Source: Cohnella zeiphila (lineage in GTDB: Bacteria; Bacillota; Bacilli; Paenibacillales; Paenibacillaceae). From it: a stretch of DNA of 64,000 nt. Of the stretch, positions 26,353-35,614 are shown in pieces. Location: contig NZ_JACJVO010000016.1 of assembly GCF_014212055.1 (NCBI RefSeq), positions 158,328 through 222,327 on the forward strand. The letters are read 5' to 3'. Every line of letters begins with the position of its first letter. The first letter of the stretch is position 1. Under the pieces are notes generated by a model that worked only from the letters and a program-made list of their open reading frames with translations, was not told the DNA's origin and did no database searches. Made by a program: the position numbers and the translations under genes.

Positions 26353-27639
26353 TCAGACTCCGGCCCCGGCGCCGGACCGCTCGTAAACGTCGAGCGCCGC
26401 CTGTACGGCTTCGCCCGGCGGCAGCCGATAGCCGCAGCGCAGCAGCGTCGCCTCCAGGGCGCCGAGCGTATGCAGCACGTTCGTGCGCCTGCAGCTGAAG
26501 CCCATCGTCCCGATGCGCCAGATCTTCCCTTTCAGCGGGCCGAACGAGCCGGCGATTTCCACGCCGAAGCCGTGCAGCAGCATGGCGCGCACCCGCTCGC
26601 CGTCGATCCCGTCGGGGATGGTGACGCAGGCAACCACCGGCAGCTTGCTGGCCGGATCGCCGTACAGCTCGAGCCCCATCGCCGCCAGCCCGGCCGCCAG
26701 CGCCGAGCCGTGCAGCTCGTGGCGGGCGAAGCGCGCTTCCAGCCCTTCCGAGAGGGCGATCCGTACGCCTTCCCGAAGCGCGTACAGCATCGACGTCATC
26801 TCCGTATGATGGTTCAGGCGGGCCGGGCTCCAGTAATCCTGCAATTGGCTAAGGTCCAGATAGTTGCTTCGAATAACGGCGGCCGCTTGCCGTTCCCAAG
26901 CTTCGGGACCGCCTTCGGGGCCGCCCGCCGTCCGGAGCCCCCGCTCGATCCGCTTGCGGGCCAGCAGCTTGCGCTCGGCCCGGTCGTTATAAGTCAGAGG
27001 CGCCATGCCGGAAGGGATCGACAGGCACTTCTGCGTGCCGCCGACGACCGCATCGAGCTGCCACGCGTCGGTCTCGACCGGCACGCCGCCGATCGTGGCG
27101 ACCGCGTCGACGACGAGCAGCGCGCCTACCTCGCGGCAAGCATCGCCAACGCCGTCCAGCGGCTGCATTCGGCCCGTTGACGTCTCCCCGTGGACGACGG
27201 CGACCAGATCGGGCCGCTCCCTTCGGACCGCCTCCGCCAGTTCCTCCGGCGAAAAGACGCCTCCCCACTCCCGCTCGATCGCGATCACCGTCGCGCCGCA
27301 GCGCTCCGTGATCTCGTAGAGCAGATGGCCGAAGCGGCCGAAGATCGGAACGAGGACGCGGTCTCCGGGCTCGATCAGACTGACGAGCGCCGCCTCGATG
27401 CCGGATCGCGAAGTGCCGTCCACCGGGTAAGCCCGGCGATTCTCCGTCCGGAACAGATGGCGGAGCAGCTCCGACGTCTCGTTCATCAAAACGGTGAACT
27501 CCGGGTCGAACTGGCCGAGAATCGGGTAGGACAGCGCCCGCAGCACGCGAGGATCGACCTCGACCGGTCCGGGGGTCATGATGATCCTCGGAGAGGGAGA
27601 CAGCTCCGAATAGGAAGACGGATCGAACAAGGCGCTCAC
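26353..27639 (-). CDS. pucG: (S)-ureidoglycine--glyoxylate aminotransferase
   Basis: A 428-residue PLP-dependent class V aminotransferase. The pattern MTPGPVEVDPRVL near the start and the PLP lysine context GGTQKCLSIPSGMAPL match the AGXT/PucG family. With allantoate amidohydrolase upstream it should transfer the amino group of ureidoglycine to glyoxylate, giving glycine and oxalurate. A GTG at 27639 is chosen because GAGGAG lies 8 bases upstream and the codon overlaps the TGA of the previous gene. A GTG at 27648 is too close to that site. Confidence 0.9.
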   Translation of the reverse strand: MSALFDPSSYSELSPSPRIIMTPGPVEVDPRVLRALSYPILGQFDPEFTVLMNETSELLRHLFRTENRRAYPVDGTSRSGIEAALVSLIEPGDRVLVPIFGRFGHLLYEITERCGATVIAIEREWGGVFSPEELAEAVRRERPDLVAVVHGETSTGRMQPLDGVGDACREVGALLVVDAVATIGGVPVETDAWQLDAVVGGTQKCLSIPSGMAPLTYNDRAERKLLARKRIERGLRTAGGPEGGPEAWERQAAAVIRSNYLDLSQLQDYWSPARLNHHTEMTSMLYALREGVRIALSEGLEARFARHELHGSALAAGLAAMGLELYGDPASKLPVVACVTIPDGIDGERVRAMLLHGFGVEIAGSFGPLKGKIWRIGTMGFSCRRTNVLHTLGALEATLLRCGYRLPPGEAVQAALDVYERSGAGAGV

Positions 27640-28892
27640 AAGGGCCACTCCTCTCGGTAAGCCAATTCATAGAGACAGGCGCCGAGCGCCGCCGCCCCTT
27701 CGGCCAGATGCTCGGGAGCGGTATATTCCTCCGGCGAGTGGCTGACGCCGTTCCTGCTCGGAACGAACAGCATCGCGGACGGACAGAGCGGCGCGAACAG
27801 CTGGGCGTCATGCCCGGCCCCGCTCGCCATTCTCCGCGTCGGCAGATTCATGCCGCGGCATACGTTCTCGAGCAGTCCGGTCAGCCCCGCATGCATGGGA
27901 GCCGGCTCGGTGTCCAGCCAAGAGCGAACCTCCAAAGCAAGGCCCCGCCTTGCCGCAATCTCCGCGAACCGCGCCAGCGTCTCCTCGCAGAACCGGTTCA
28001 GCTCCGCGCTCCGATCATGCCGGACGTCCAGCGTGAACCTTGCCTCGCCCGGGATGACGTTCGGCGTGTTGGGCTTCGTCTTCAGCCGGCCCACGGTCGC
28101 GACCAGCGGTTCTCCCGCCGCGAGCGCCGACGCCTCCAGGGCGGCGATCATCTCGGCTACGCCTGCGAGCGCGTCCGCCCGCATTCCCATCGGCGTCGTG
28201 CCGGCATGGCCGCTCGCGCCCGTCACCGTCAGCGCCAACCGCTTCTGGCCGACGATCGTCTCGACGAGCCCGATCCTCCGGCCCGTACGCTCCAGGACGA
28301 CTCCCTGCTCAATGTGCAGCTCCACGTAAGCTCCCAGATCGGACCGTCGGCAATCCGGCTGCTCCGGCCGGCCGAAGCCGGCCGAAGCCATCGCCTTCGC
28401 CAGCGGAACGCCGGCGGGATCGGCCACGCCTCCATCCTCCTCCAGCCGATAAACGCCGGCGATGTTGCCCGATCCCCAATAGGCAAGCGGAAAACGGCTT
28501 CCTTCTTCCTCGCAGAGCGAGACGACCTCCAGCGTCCGAAGCGGCGTCCCATAAGCCCGCTTCAGGCCTTCCAGCGCCAGCAATCCCGCCGCGATGCCGT
28601 AAGCTCCGTCGTAGCGTCCGCCGCAGCGGACGGTATCGATGTGCGATCCCGTCAGCACGGCCGGCGCGCCGGGAAGCGACCCTTCCAGGCGACCGTACAG
28701 GTTGCCGGCCCGATCGAAGCGCGTCTCCAGACCGGCGGCACGCATTCTTCCGGCGAGAAATGTCTGGGCTTCCAGCCAGGATGGCGTATAAAGCAGGCGC
28801 GTAACCCCTCCGGCCGCGTCCGCGCCGAAGGAGGCAAGACGATCCAACAACGGAAGCAGCTCGGCGAACGTTTCTTTGCTCAGGCCATCCAT
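27636..28892 (-). CDS. pucF: allantoate amidohydrolase
   Basis: A 418-residue M20-family metallohydrolase. The metal-binding segments GSHIDTVRCGGRYDG, EEEGSRFPLAYWGS and ELHIEQG are all present, as in AllC/PucF. It removes ammonia and carbon dioxide from allantoate to give (S)-ureidoglycine. AAAGGGGGG precedes the ATG. The stop overlaps the start of pucG, suggesting coupled translation. N-carbamoyl amino-acid hydrolases are close relatives, but the allantoinase and pucG neighbours favour allantoate. Confidence 0.92.
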   Translation of the reverse strand: MDGLSKETFAELLPLLDRLASFGADAAGGVTRLLYTPSWLEAQTFLAGRMRAAGLETRFDRAGNLYGRLEGSLPGAPAVLTGSHIDTVRCGGRYDGAYGIAAGLLALEGLKRAYGTPLRTLEVVSLCEEEGSRFPLAYWGSGNIAGVYRLEEDGGVADPAGVPLAKAMASAGFGRPEQPDCRRSDLGAYVELHIEQGVVLERTGRRIGLVETIVGQKRLALTVTGASGHAGTTPMGMRADALAGVAEMIAALEASALAAGEPLVATVGRLKTKPNTPNVIPGEARFTLDVRHDRSAELNRFCEETLARFAEIAARRGLALEVRSWLDTEPAPMHAGLTGLLENVCRGMNLPTRRMASGAGHDAQLFAPLCPSAMLFVPSRNGVSHSPEEYTAPEHLAEGAAALGACLYELAYREEWPL

Positions 28893-28987
28893 GTAACGCC
28901 CCCCTTTCGCAATGGAAGTGCAGCAATCGAATGGATTTGACGCCCAACTCTCCCCGCTTGCGGAGAACCGCTCGCATCGGCAGCCTT

Positions 28988-30388
28988 TCAGAAGGTTTCC
29001 GCCGCCCGAACCGGCCCGAGCCTCACGCCGGCTCCCGGCGCCACGATGCCTTCCCGCTCCCGGTACACCTCGATTCCCCGGCAAAGCGTGGCGACCACCT
29101 TGCACGACAACCGTTTCCCGATATAGGGGCTGTGAGGGTGGCGGTGCAGCAGCTCCTCCTTCGCCAGCTCGCGCGGTCGGTTCGGGTCGACGATCGCCAG
29201 GTCGGCGTCGAAGCCGACGGCGATCTCGCCTTTGCGCGGGTAAAAGCCGAACCGGCGCGCCGGCCGGGCCGACAACAGCTCCGACAGAGCCGGAAGCGGA
29301 AGGCCGCGCTTGATCCACCCTTCCTCCAGCATCAGCTCCAGCGTGTTCTGGGCGCCGGCGATGCCGCCCCAGGCGTCGAAAAACGTCAAGCCCGGCGCCA
29401 TCTTCATCGATTCCGGGCACGGAGAATGGTCGGAGGCGATCCAATCGATGTCGCCCGCCAACAGGCCGGCCCACAGCCCCTCGCGCCGAGCCGCGTCCCG
29501 CAAGGGCGGGGCGCACTTGGCGACCGGGCCGAGCCGAACCATATCCTCCTCCGTCAGCGTCAAGTAGTGCGGGCACGTCTCCAGGCTGACGTCCATTCCG
29601 CGCCCCCGGGCAGCCGCAACCAGCCGAACCGCCTCCGGGGAACTGATATGGACGAAGTGAAGCCGGCACCCCGTCTCCTCGGCCATCGCCAGCGCGTCCG
29701 CGACCGCTTCCAGCTCGGCCGCGACCGGCCGCGAAAGGGCGAAATCGCGCGCGCCCGTACGCCCTTCGGATCGCGCGAGCGCCGCCAGCCGCGCCGTCAT
29801 CGCGTCGCTCTCCGCGTGCAGGGCGAGCAGGCCGCCGAACGCGGCGATGCGCTCCATCCCCGCGCGCAAGGTCCCCGGATCCGCCTCGCGGAACCGCCCT
29901 TCGCCCTCTCCGCCCGGATTGGACATGAACGCCTTGAAGCCGACAACTCCGGCGTCCGCCAGCTCCCGCAGCCGATCCAGGTTCCCCGGCACGAGCCCGC
30001 CCCAGAAGGCGTAATCCACCGCCGAATGGCCGGCGGCGAGCCGCTCCTTCTCCCGCAGCGCTTTCCCGTCCACCGTGGGCGGATTGCCGTTCAGCGGCAT
30101 GTCGGCGTAAGCCGTGCAGCCTCCCGCGGCAAGCGCTGCCGAGCCCGTCCGGAATCCTTCCCAATGGCCGAAGTTCGGTTCGTTGAAATGGACGTGCGCG
30201 TCAATGACGCCGGGCATGACCAGGCACCCTTCGGCGTCGATCGCCCGGGCGGCCTCGACGGCGCCGATGTCCCCGGCGACGGCCGCGATTTTCCCGTTCC
30301 GGACGCCGACGTCCGCCCGGACAACTTCCCCCGGCAGGACGACCGTACCGTTCCGGACGACGAGATCGAAGCTTTCGCTCATGCCCAT
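28988..30388 (-). CDS. pucH: allantoinase
   Basis: A 466-residue dihydroorotase/allantoinase-type amidohydrolase. The zinc motif is DAHVHFNEP. The metal-bridging lysine segment is GFKAFMSN and the catalytic Asp lies in ASDHSPC. It opens the hydantoin ring of allantoin to allantoate. It lies between the hydroxyisourate hydrolase and allantoate amidohydrolase genes, in reaction order. GGGAGC lies upstream of the chosen ATG. Confidence 0.94.
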   Translation of the reverse strand: MGMSESFDLVVRNGTVVLPGEVVRADVGVRNGKIAAVAGDIGAVEAARAIDAEGCLVMPGVIDAHVHFNEPNFGHWEGFRTGSAALAAGGCTAYADMPLNGNPPTVDGKALREKERLAAGHSAVDYAFWGGLVPGNLDRLRELADAGVVGFKAFMSNPGGEGEGRFREADPGTLRAGMERIAAFGGLLALHAESDAMTARLAALARSEGRTGARDFALSRPVAAELEAVADALAMAEETGCRLHFVHISSPEAVRLVAAARGRGMDVSLETCPHYLTLTEEDMVRLGPVAKCAPPLRDAARREGLWAGLLAGDIDWIASDHSPCPESMKMAPGLTFFDAWGGIAGAQNTLELMLEEGWIKRGLPLPALSELLSARPARRFGFYPRKGEIAVGFDADLAIVDPNRPRELAKEELLHRHPHSPYIGKRLSCKVVATLCRGIEVYREREGIVAPGAGVRLGPVRAAETF

Positions 30389-30393
30389 GCCGC

Positions 30394-30744
30394 TCAGCTC
30401 CCTCGATAAGTGCTGTAGCCCCCGGGCGCGACCAGAAGCGGAATATGATAATGCGACTTCGGATCGGCCACGCGGAAGCGAACAGGCACCTTTTCAAAAA
30501 TAGCTTCCGAATCCCCGAAATAAGCGCCGACGTCGAAAACGAGCTCGTAAAGCCCGCGCTCCAGCGCCCCGTCCCGGGCGAGCGGCCGTTCCGGCCGGCC
30601 GTCCGCGTTCGTCTCCGCCTCCGCCACAAGCTCCCGCCGCCCGTCCCCGTCGTCGCCCGCAAGCCGCCACAACCGGACCTTGATCCCTGCGGCCGGGACG
30701 CCCCCGGACAGGTCCAGCACGTGCGTCGTCAGACTCCCCTTCAT
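30394..30744 (-). CDS. pucM: 5-hydroxyisourate hydrolase
   Basis: A 116-residue transthyretin-like protein with the family start LTTHVLDLSGG, the VPVRFRV strand, and the diagnostic C terminus YRGS. It hydrolyses 5-hydroxyisourate, the uricase product. Its ATG overlaps the uricase stop by four bases, so the two are translationally coupled. Confidence 0.95.
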   Translation of the reverse strand: MKGSLTTHVLDLSGGVPAAGIKVRLWRLAGDDGDGRRELVAEAETNADGRPERPLARDGALERGLYELVFDVGAYFGDSEAIFEKVPVRFRVADPKSHYHIPLLVAPGGYSTYRGS

Positions 30745-31703
30745 GACGGATTCTCCGGCGCCGCCGTCAGATCGTCCCGCGTCATCGAGAATCCCTGGAA
30801 GCCATATGGAGGGCGCGGCTCCGTGAAAACGCCCGGAGACTGTCCGTTCGCCGGTTCCACGACCGTCTCCCAAGTCCGGTTATTCGACTCGAAGCGGACC
30901 TCCGCCAGCTGCGGGAAACGAGTCAGGATCCGCTGCCCGATCAGCCAGATCAAATACTGGATCGAGGGCGTCGCGAACTCGTAGAACACGTTGTGGGCGA
31001 TATCGCGAATCTGCTCCGCCGCCACGTACCGGCCCGACTCCGGCTTCAGCGCGTCGCCGATCTCTTCGTACTTCCATAAGATATCGAGAAAAATAAAGAG
31101 CGGACGATCCCGCGCTTCGGGAAGCGTCGTATATTCGTCGCGAATGAAACCGTAGAAGGAACTGCCGCTTACCTTGATCAGCTGCAGATCCGAAAGCTTG
31201 CACCAATGAGAGACGATTCTCGGGCCCGACTCGCCCCGCTCGATCTCCAGGCCGGCGGCGGCGCGCTCGTTATGCGAGCGGCGGAAGACGAGGCTGCTGT
31301 CGTAAAACCCTCCCGGACCGGGCACGACCGCCGGTTGGAACGGAATCCGCTCGGCCTCGATCCCGATCGCGGAGATATGCGGGTACGTCTCCAGAAAGCG
31401 GCCGCTTAAGAATGCGAGCAGCTCCTCCGTGGCGCTCCCCTCGAACGATCCGGCCTGGCGCAGAATGAAATTTTTCATCGAATCGGTGGCCACGACGTTT
31501 CCGTTGTCCCCTTCCGTGAAGGAAGTCAGCAGCGACTCGCCGCTCACGGCGAATTTCACGTTATGGGCAAAGATGATATTCCGGTCGCCCGCGAACGGCG
31601 ATTCGGGAATGGCCGTCGTTTCCAGCGGCTTGGCGTAGGTTCGGTAGACAAGCACGTCTCCCTTGCCGTAATAAAGCGTGCGGCCCGTTGTCAGCTTCAG
31701 CAT
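30741..31703 (-). CDS. pucL: uricase (urate oxidase)
   Basis: A 320-residue T-fold urate oxidase. Recognisable segments are YYGKGDVLVYRTYAKPL, FTEGDNGNVVATDSMKN (urate-site Thr/Asp) and the C-terminal ATPSIQYLIWLI. It converts urate to 5-hydroxyisourate with oxygen. In Bacillus subtilis uricase is the C-terminal half of a fusion with OHCU decarboxylase; here the decarboxylase is a separate gene 24 bases upstream. Confidence 0.95.
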   Translation of the reverse strand: MLKLTTGRTLYYGKGDVLVYRTYAKPLETTAIPESPFAGDRNIIFAHNVKFAVSGESLLTSFTEGDNGNVVATDSMKNFILRQAGSFEGSATEELLAFLSGRFLETYPHISAIGIEAERIPFQPAVVPGPGGFYDSSLVFRRSHNERAAAGLEIERGESGPRIVSHWCKLSDLQLIKVSGSSFYGFIRDEYTTLPEARDRPLFIFLDILWKYEEIGDALKPESGRYVAAEQIRDIAHNVFYEFATPSIQYLIWLIGQRILTRFPQLAEVRFESNNRTWETVVEPANGQSPGVFTEPRPPYGFQGFSMTRDDLTAAPENPS

Positions 31704-31727
31704 GGCGGTGCGCCCCTTTCTCTCCGT

Positions 31728-32234
31728 CTAGGAATGGTCGATGACGATGCGATTCAGGCGGATCTCGGCGATCCGAAGCACTTCCGCCAGCGCGCGCAGC
31801 CGTTCCGCCGCCTCATCGTTCGCGATTCTGCGCTCCATCTCCTCCGCGATCCGCTCCTTGGTCTTGCCGGCGACCGCCAGGATAAAAGGAAACCCGAATT
31901 TCGCTTTGTAGGAGCGGTTCATTTCTTCGAAAAACCGGAATTCCTCCGGGGACAGCCGGTCGAGCCCGGCTCCCCGCTGCTCTCCCGCCGAGTATTCGGT
32001 CACCTTCAGCCGGGTTGCCAGATCGGGATGGGCGCGGAAAAGGGCGAGCTTCTCCTCGTCCGAGGCGTTCTCGGCCTGCCGCTTCATGGCCGCGTACAGA
32101 TCGTCCCGCGAACGGAACGGCGCCTCGTCCCACGCCTTCTCCGCCACCCAGGGCGAATGCTCGAACACCGCCCCGAGCGTCTCCGCGAAGCTTGCCCGGT
32201 CCATCGCGTTGATCTCTCCGATCGTCGCGCTCAT
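31728..32234 (-). CDS. uraD: OHCU decarboxylase
   Basis: A 168-residue helical protein of the UraD family, with the conserved FRAHPDLA and FGFPFILAVAGKTKE motifs. It decarboxylates 2-oxo-4-hydroxy-4-carboxy-5-ureidoimidazoline to S-allantoin. It corresponds to the N-terminal domain of Bacillus PucL and precedes the stand-alone uricase here. It overlaps the guanine deaminase gene by four bases. Confidence 0.93.
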   Translation of the reverse strand: MSATIGEINAMDRASFAETLGAVFEHSPWVAEKAWDEAPFRSRDDLYAAMKRQAENASDEEKLALFRAHPDLATRLKVTEYSAGEQRGAGLDRLSPEEFRFFEEMNRSYKAKFGFPFILAVAGKTKERIAEEMERRIANDEAAERLRALAEVLRIAEIRLNRIVIDHS

Positions 32235-32716
32235 GACCAGTACCCCTCGTGCACGGCGACCGTCTCCCGCTCCAGCTCCGGGAACGGCCCGATCACCCGG
32301 ATGGGCCTTCTCCCCCGAGCGAACACTTCCCGGCACGGCAGATCGAGCGTCGGGTTCCGCGGATGATCGCCCGTCAGCTCGGCCAGCCTTTTCTCGGAGA
32401 TGCCGTACACGACCTTGCCGACGTTGCCCCAATAGATCGCCCCCGCGCACATCGCGCACGGTTCGGCCGTCGTGTACAGGGCGCAGGTCCGGAGCTTCTC
32501 CCTGGAAAAACGCTTCGACGCTTCTTCCATCAGCCTCGTCTCGGCGTGACCCGTGCAGATCGATTCGGTCAATTCGACATTCCCCTGCTCCCAAAGAATC
32601 GTCCCGTCCTCGTCGGCCAGCAAGCAGCCGAAGGGGGTATTTCCCGCGTCTCTCGCCGCCCGCGAAATCTCGATGCAGCGCCTGAGCAGGCGATGGTGCC
32701 GCTCCGTCTCGCTCAT
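32231..32716 (-). CDS. guaD: guanine deaminase-like nucleoside deaminase
   Basis: A 161-residue member of the cytidine/guanine deaminase superfamily with the zinc motif HAE (57-59) and PCAMC (86-90). Small deaminases of this type in purine clusters convert guanine to xanthine, the substrate of the xanthine dehydrogenase encoded just upstream. A different aminopurine or pyrimidine substrate cannot be excluded. The start at 32716 overlaps the end of pucE by four bases. Confidence 0.82.
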   Translation of the reverse strand: MSETERHHRLLRRCIEISRAARDAGNTPFGCLLADEDGTILWEQGNVELTESICTGHAETRLMEEASKRFSREKLRTCALYTTAEPCAMCAGAIYWGNVGKVVYGISEKRLAELTGDHPRNPTLDLPCREVFARGRRPIRVIGPFPELERETVAVHEGYWS

Positions 32717-33222
32717 GATCCTCCCCTCCCTTTCTCGATGGCCCGCAGCACCGAACGGAGGATGCCCCCGTACCCGGTGCAGCGGCATAAGTTACCCGAC
32801 AGCGCCTCTTCCGCCTCTTCCGGCGAAGGATCGGGAATCGCGTCCAGCAGCGCCTTGACCGAGACGATCATGCCCGGCGTGCAGTAGCCGCATTGATAGC
32901 CGCCTTCTTCGAGAAAAGCGCGCTGGACCGGATGCAGCTCCTCTTCGCCCGCGATCCCTTCGATCGTCACGACGTCTCGCCCCGCGCATTGATAAGCCAT
33001 CGTCAGGCAGGCGTTGACCGGAGCACCGTCGAGGAGCACCATGCAAGCGCCGCAGCGCCCGATCTCGCAGGAACGCTTCGTGCCGGTCAAGCCGAGATCC
33101 TCCCGGACGATGTCCAGCAGCCGCTTCGCTTGCGGCACCCGCAGCCGAACCGGCCGGCCGTTGACCGTGCTCTCCCAGAGCGGCTCGGCTTCCGGCGCTC
33201 CGAGGTCCGTGTCGTCATTCAT
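32713..33222 (-). CDS. pucE: xanthine dehydrogenase, [2Fe-2S] subunit
   Basis: A 169-residue small subunit. The first cluster uses C52, C57, C60 (CEIGRCGAC) and C72. The second uses C111/C114 (CGYC) and C146/C148 (CRC). It passes electrons from the molybdenum site to FAD. It overlaps pucD by eight bases and guaD by four, so the three are translated together. Confidence 0.95.
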   Translation of the reverse strand: MNDDTDLGAPEAEPLWESTVNGRPVRLRVPQAKRLLDIVREDLGLTGTKRSCEIGRCGACMVLLDGAPVNACLTMAYQCAGRDVVTIEGIAGEEELHPVQRAFLEEGGYQCGYCTPGMIVSVKALLDAIPDPSPEEAEEALSGNLCRCTGYGGILRSVLRAIEKGRGGS

Positions 33223-35614
33223 CGCCGATCACCGCCGCTTTCTCGAAGGGCCGAGCTTCCTGAAGCAGCGCCGGATCGATCGGCAGGCGGTCGATCCAGG
33301 CTCCCGCGGCGTGCCGGACCGCCGAGGCGATCGCGGCCGCGAGCCCGACCGAGCCGATCTCGCCGACGCCTCTCGGCCCGTGTTCGTCGCCCTCCGGCAG
33401 ATCCTCGATGGCCGCCACCTCCACCGGACCGCCCGCGTCGGCGATCGTCGGAATCAAATACGTATCGAAGTTGTTCGTCACGTACTGCCCCCGCCTCATC
33501 GCCGCCTCTTCCAGCAAGGCGTAGCCGAGCGCCATCGCGCTTCCGCCCTCGATCTGGCCCAGGTAGCCCTGGGGATTCATCACCGGACCGGCGGCGACGG
33601 CGTGGAACTGCTCCAACACGCGCACCCGCCCGGTCAGCCCGTCGATCTCCACCTTGGCCGCCACGGCCGCGTAGGAGTACAAGAAGTGGGCGCCGACGAT
33701 GTCCGTATCGGCGGCCGGGTAGCGAGTGGCCGCCTCGCAGACGATCGGCTCTTTCTGCCGGCCGGCCAACGCCTCGTAGGCGACGATTCGCTCGCCGGTC
33801 TCCAGGTCCCGGATGCCGCCCTCCCCCAGGCCGAGCAGCCGGGAGGGACGACCGCAAGCTTTCGCCGCGGCTTCAAGCAGCTTCTCCGTGAACGGCCGCT
33901 CCAGCAGGCCCAGCGCTCTCCACATCATGCTCGTGGCGCGCGACGCCGTGCTGGAGCCGCTGTCCGGCACGGCGTCGCTGTCGCCGATGACGATGCGGAT
34001 ATCGTCGGCCGCGAAGCCGAACCGCTCGATCATCATCTGCTCCAGCGTCGCGATCAGCCCCTGGCCGCATTCCTCGAAGCCGAATGCGGCCTCGATTTTC
34101 CCGTCTTGGCGAAGCGCCAGCCGGCCTCCGGAAGGATCGGGGATGCCGAACCCGAGCCCCGCGCCGTGCATCACCATCGCCGCCCCGATGCCGATCTTCC
34201 GCCATGGAGGGTCGGCTTCGCCGCCCGCCGAGACGGGCGCAGCGGAATCGGCTGCAATGCGGCGCCGCAGGGCCGTGCCGGCGTCCCGGGCGTCGGCCGC
34301 GGCGGAGCTTGAGGCGAGCGGGACTTCGGCTTGAGGCGTCCTGACGGCCGAGCGTTCCCGCCACAGCCGGCTGCCGGCAAGCGCCGCCCACGCTTTCGCC
34401 GCGCCGTCCGTCCTCGCGATCGGCTGGCCGAACGGTCCCGGTTCGTCCGCCGTCTTCAAGTTCAATCGGCGGAATTCCCATGGATCCATGCCGAGCGCGT
34501 CGGCCAGCCGATCCATTTGCCCTTCCAGGGCGAACACGGCCTGGTTGCCGCCGAAGCCGCGGAATTCGCCGGACATTCCGTTGTTGGTGAATACCGATAC
34601 GCTCTCCGCGTCGACGCAGCCGAACCGGTACGCGCTGACGGCGTGCTCCGTCGCGAAGTTGAGCACCTCGGCCCCGAGCGAGGCGTACGGTCCGGTATCG
34701 GCGACAATGCTTACCCGGTGCGCGAGAATGCGCCCGTTCGCGTCCGTCCCGGTCTTCATGCGGATGATCATCGGGTGCCGCTTGAGCCCCGCCCGGACCG
34801 ATTCCCGGCGCGAGTTGTGAATGCGGACCGGGCGGCCGGAAGCCAGCGCCAGGAGCGCTCCGTACGGCTGCACGTTGAGCTCGTCCTTGCCCCCGAACGA
34901 GCCGCCGATCGGGCTCGACACGACGCGGATCCGCTCCTCCGGCATCGCGAGGATGCGGGAGAGCTGCAGCCGGTCCATCCGGCCGTGCTGCGTCGGCGCG
35001 TAAACGGTCAATCCGCCTTCCGGTCCGGGCACGAACAGCCCGCCCTCCGTCTCCATGTAGGCGTGCATCTGCCGAGGCGTCCGGTATGTCTCTTCCACGA
35101 TGTGCGCGCAGGAGGCGAAAACCGGGCCGGCGTCGCCCGTCCGATACGTCTTCGCATGCAGCACATTGCCCTCGGGGTGAAGCGGCGGGGCCTCGGGACG
35201 GAGCGCTTGCTCCGGATCGTCCAGCAGCGGCAGCGGCTCGTATTCGACTTCGATCAGCTCGAGCGCGCGCCGGGCGCTCTCGAGGGAGTCCGCCGCCACC
35301 GCCGCGACGGCGTCTCCGACGTAGCGCACCCGATCCTCGCAGAACACCGGCTGGTCCTGTCTCGCGATGCCGAACCGGTTCAGCCCCGGCACGTCTCTGC
35401 CGGTCAGCACCGCCGCCACCCCGGGCAAACGCCGGGCCGCGTCCGTCCGGACCGCCGCGATGCGCGCATGCGGGTGAGGGCTGCGCAGGACCAGGCCGTG
35501 CAGCATGCCCGGCGCGGTCAGGTCCGTCAGATAAGCGAGACTTCCCGTCACTTTATCCGGTCCGTCCGGCCTCATCCGCCATCGGGCGCCGCTGTTCTCG
35601 CGATTGAGCCGCAT
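33215..35614 (-). CDS. pucD: xanthine dehydrogenase, molybdenum-binding subunit
   Basis: A 799-residue large subunit of the xanthine oxidase family. Molybdopterin-site segments are visible as GGSFGGKDELN, the EFRGFGG arginine motif, and GVGEIGSVG, which contains the likely catalytic Glu. It oxidises hypoxanthine and xanthine to urate. AGGAGGG lies upstream of the ATG at 35614. That start lies 62 bases inside the end of pucC, an unusually long overlap. Confidence 0.94.
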   Translation of the reverse strand: MRLNRENSGARWRMRPDGPDKVTGSLAYLTDLTAPGMLHGLVLRSPHPHARIAAVRTDAARRLPGVAAVLTGRDVPGLNRFGIARQDQPVFCEDRVRYVGDAVAAVAADSLESARRALELIEVEYEPLPLLDDPEQALRPEAPPLHPEGNVLHAKTYRTGDAGPVFASCAHIVEETYRTPRQMHAYMETEGGLFVPGPEGGLTVYAPTQHGRMDRLQLSRILAMPEERIRVVSSPIGGSFGGKDELNVQPYGALLALASGRPVRIHNSRRESVRAGLKRHPMIIRMKTGTDANGRILAHRVSIVADTGPYASLGAEVLNFATEHAVSAYRFGCVDAESVSVFTNNGMSGEFRGFGGNQAVFALEGQMDRLADALGMDPWEFRRLNLKTADEPGPFGQPIARTDGAAKAWAALAGSRLWRERSAVRTPQAEVPLASSSAAADARDAGTALRRRIAADSAAPVSAGGEADPPWRKIGIGAAMVMHGAGLGFGIPDPSGGRLALRQDGKIEAAFGFEECGQGLIATLEQMMIERFGFAADDIRIVIGDSDAVPDSGSSTASRATSMMWRALGLLERPFTEKLLEAAAKACGRPSRLLGLGEGGIRDLETGERIVAYEALAGRQKEPIVCEAATRYPAADTDIVGAHFLYSYAAVAAKVEIDGLTGRVRVLEQFHAVAAGPVMNPQGYLGQIEGGSAMALGYALLEEAAMRRGQYVTNNFDTYLIPTIADAGGPVEVAAIEDLPEGDEHGPRGVGEIGSVGLAAAIASAVRHAAGAWIDRLPIDPALLQEARPFEKAAVIGDE

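Noticed and set aside
27636..30164. Apparent 842-residue fusion ending in allantoate amidohydrolase
   Set aside because: The N-terminal half is a shadow frame of allantoinase; the real start at 28892 has AAAGGGGGG upstream.
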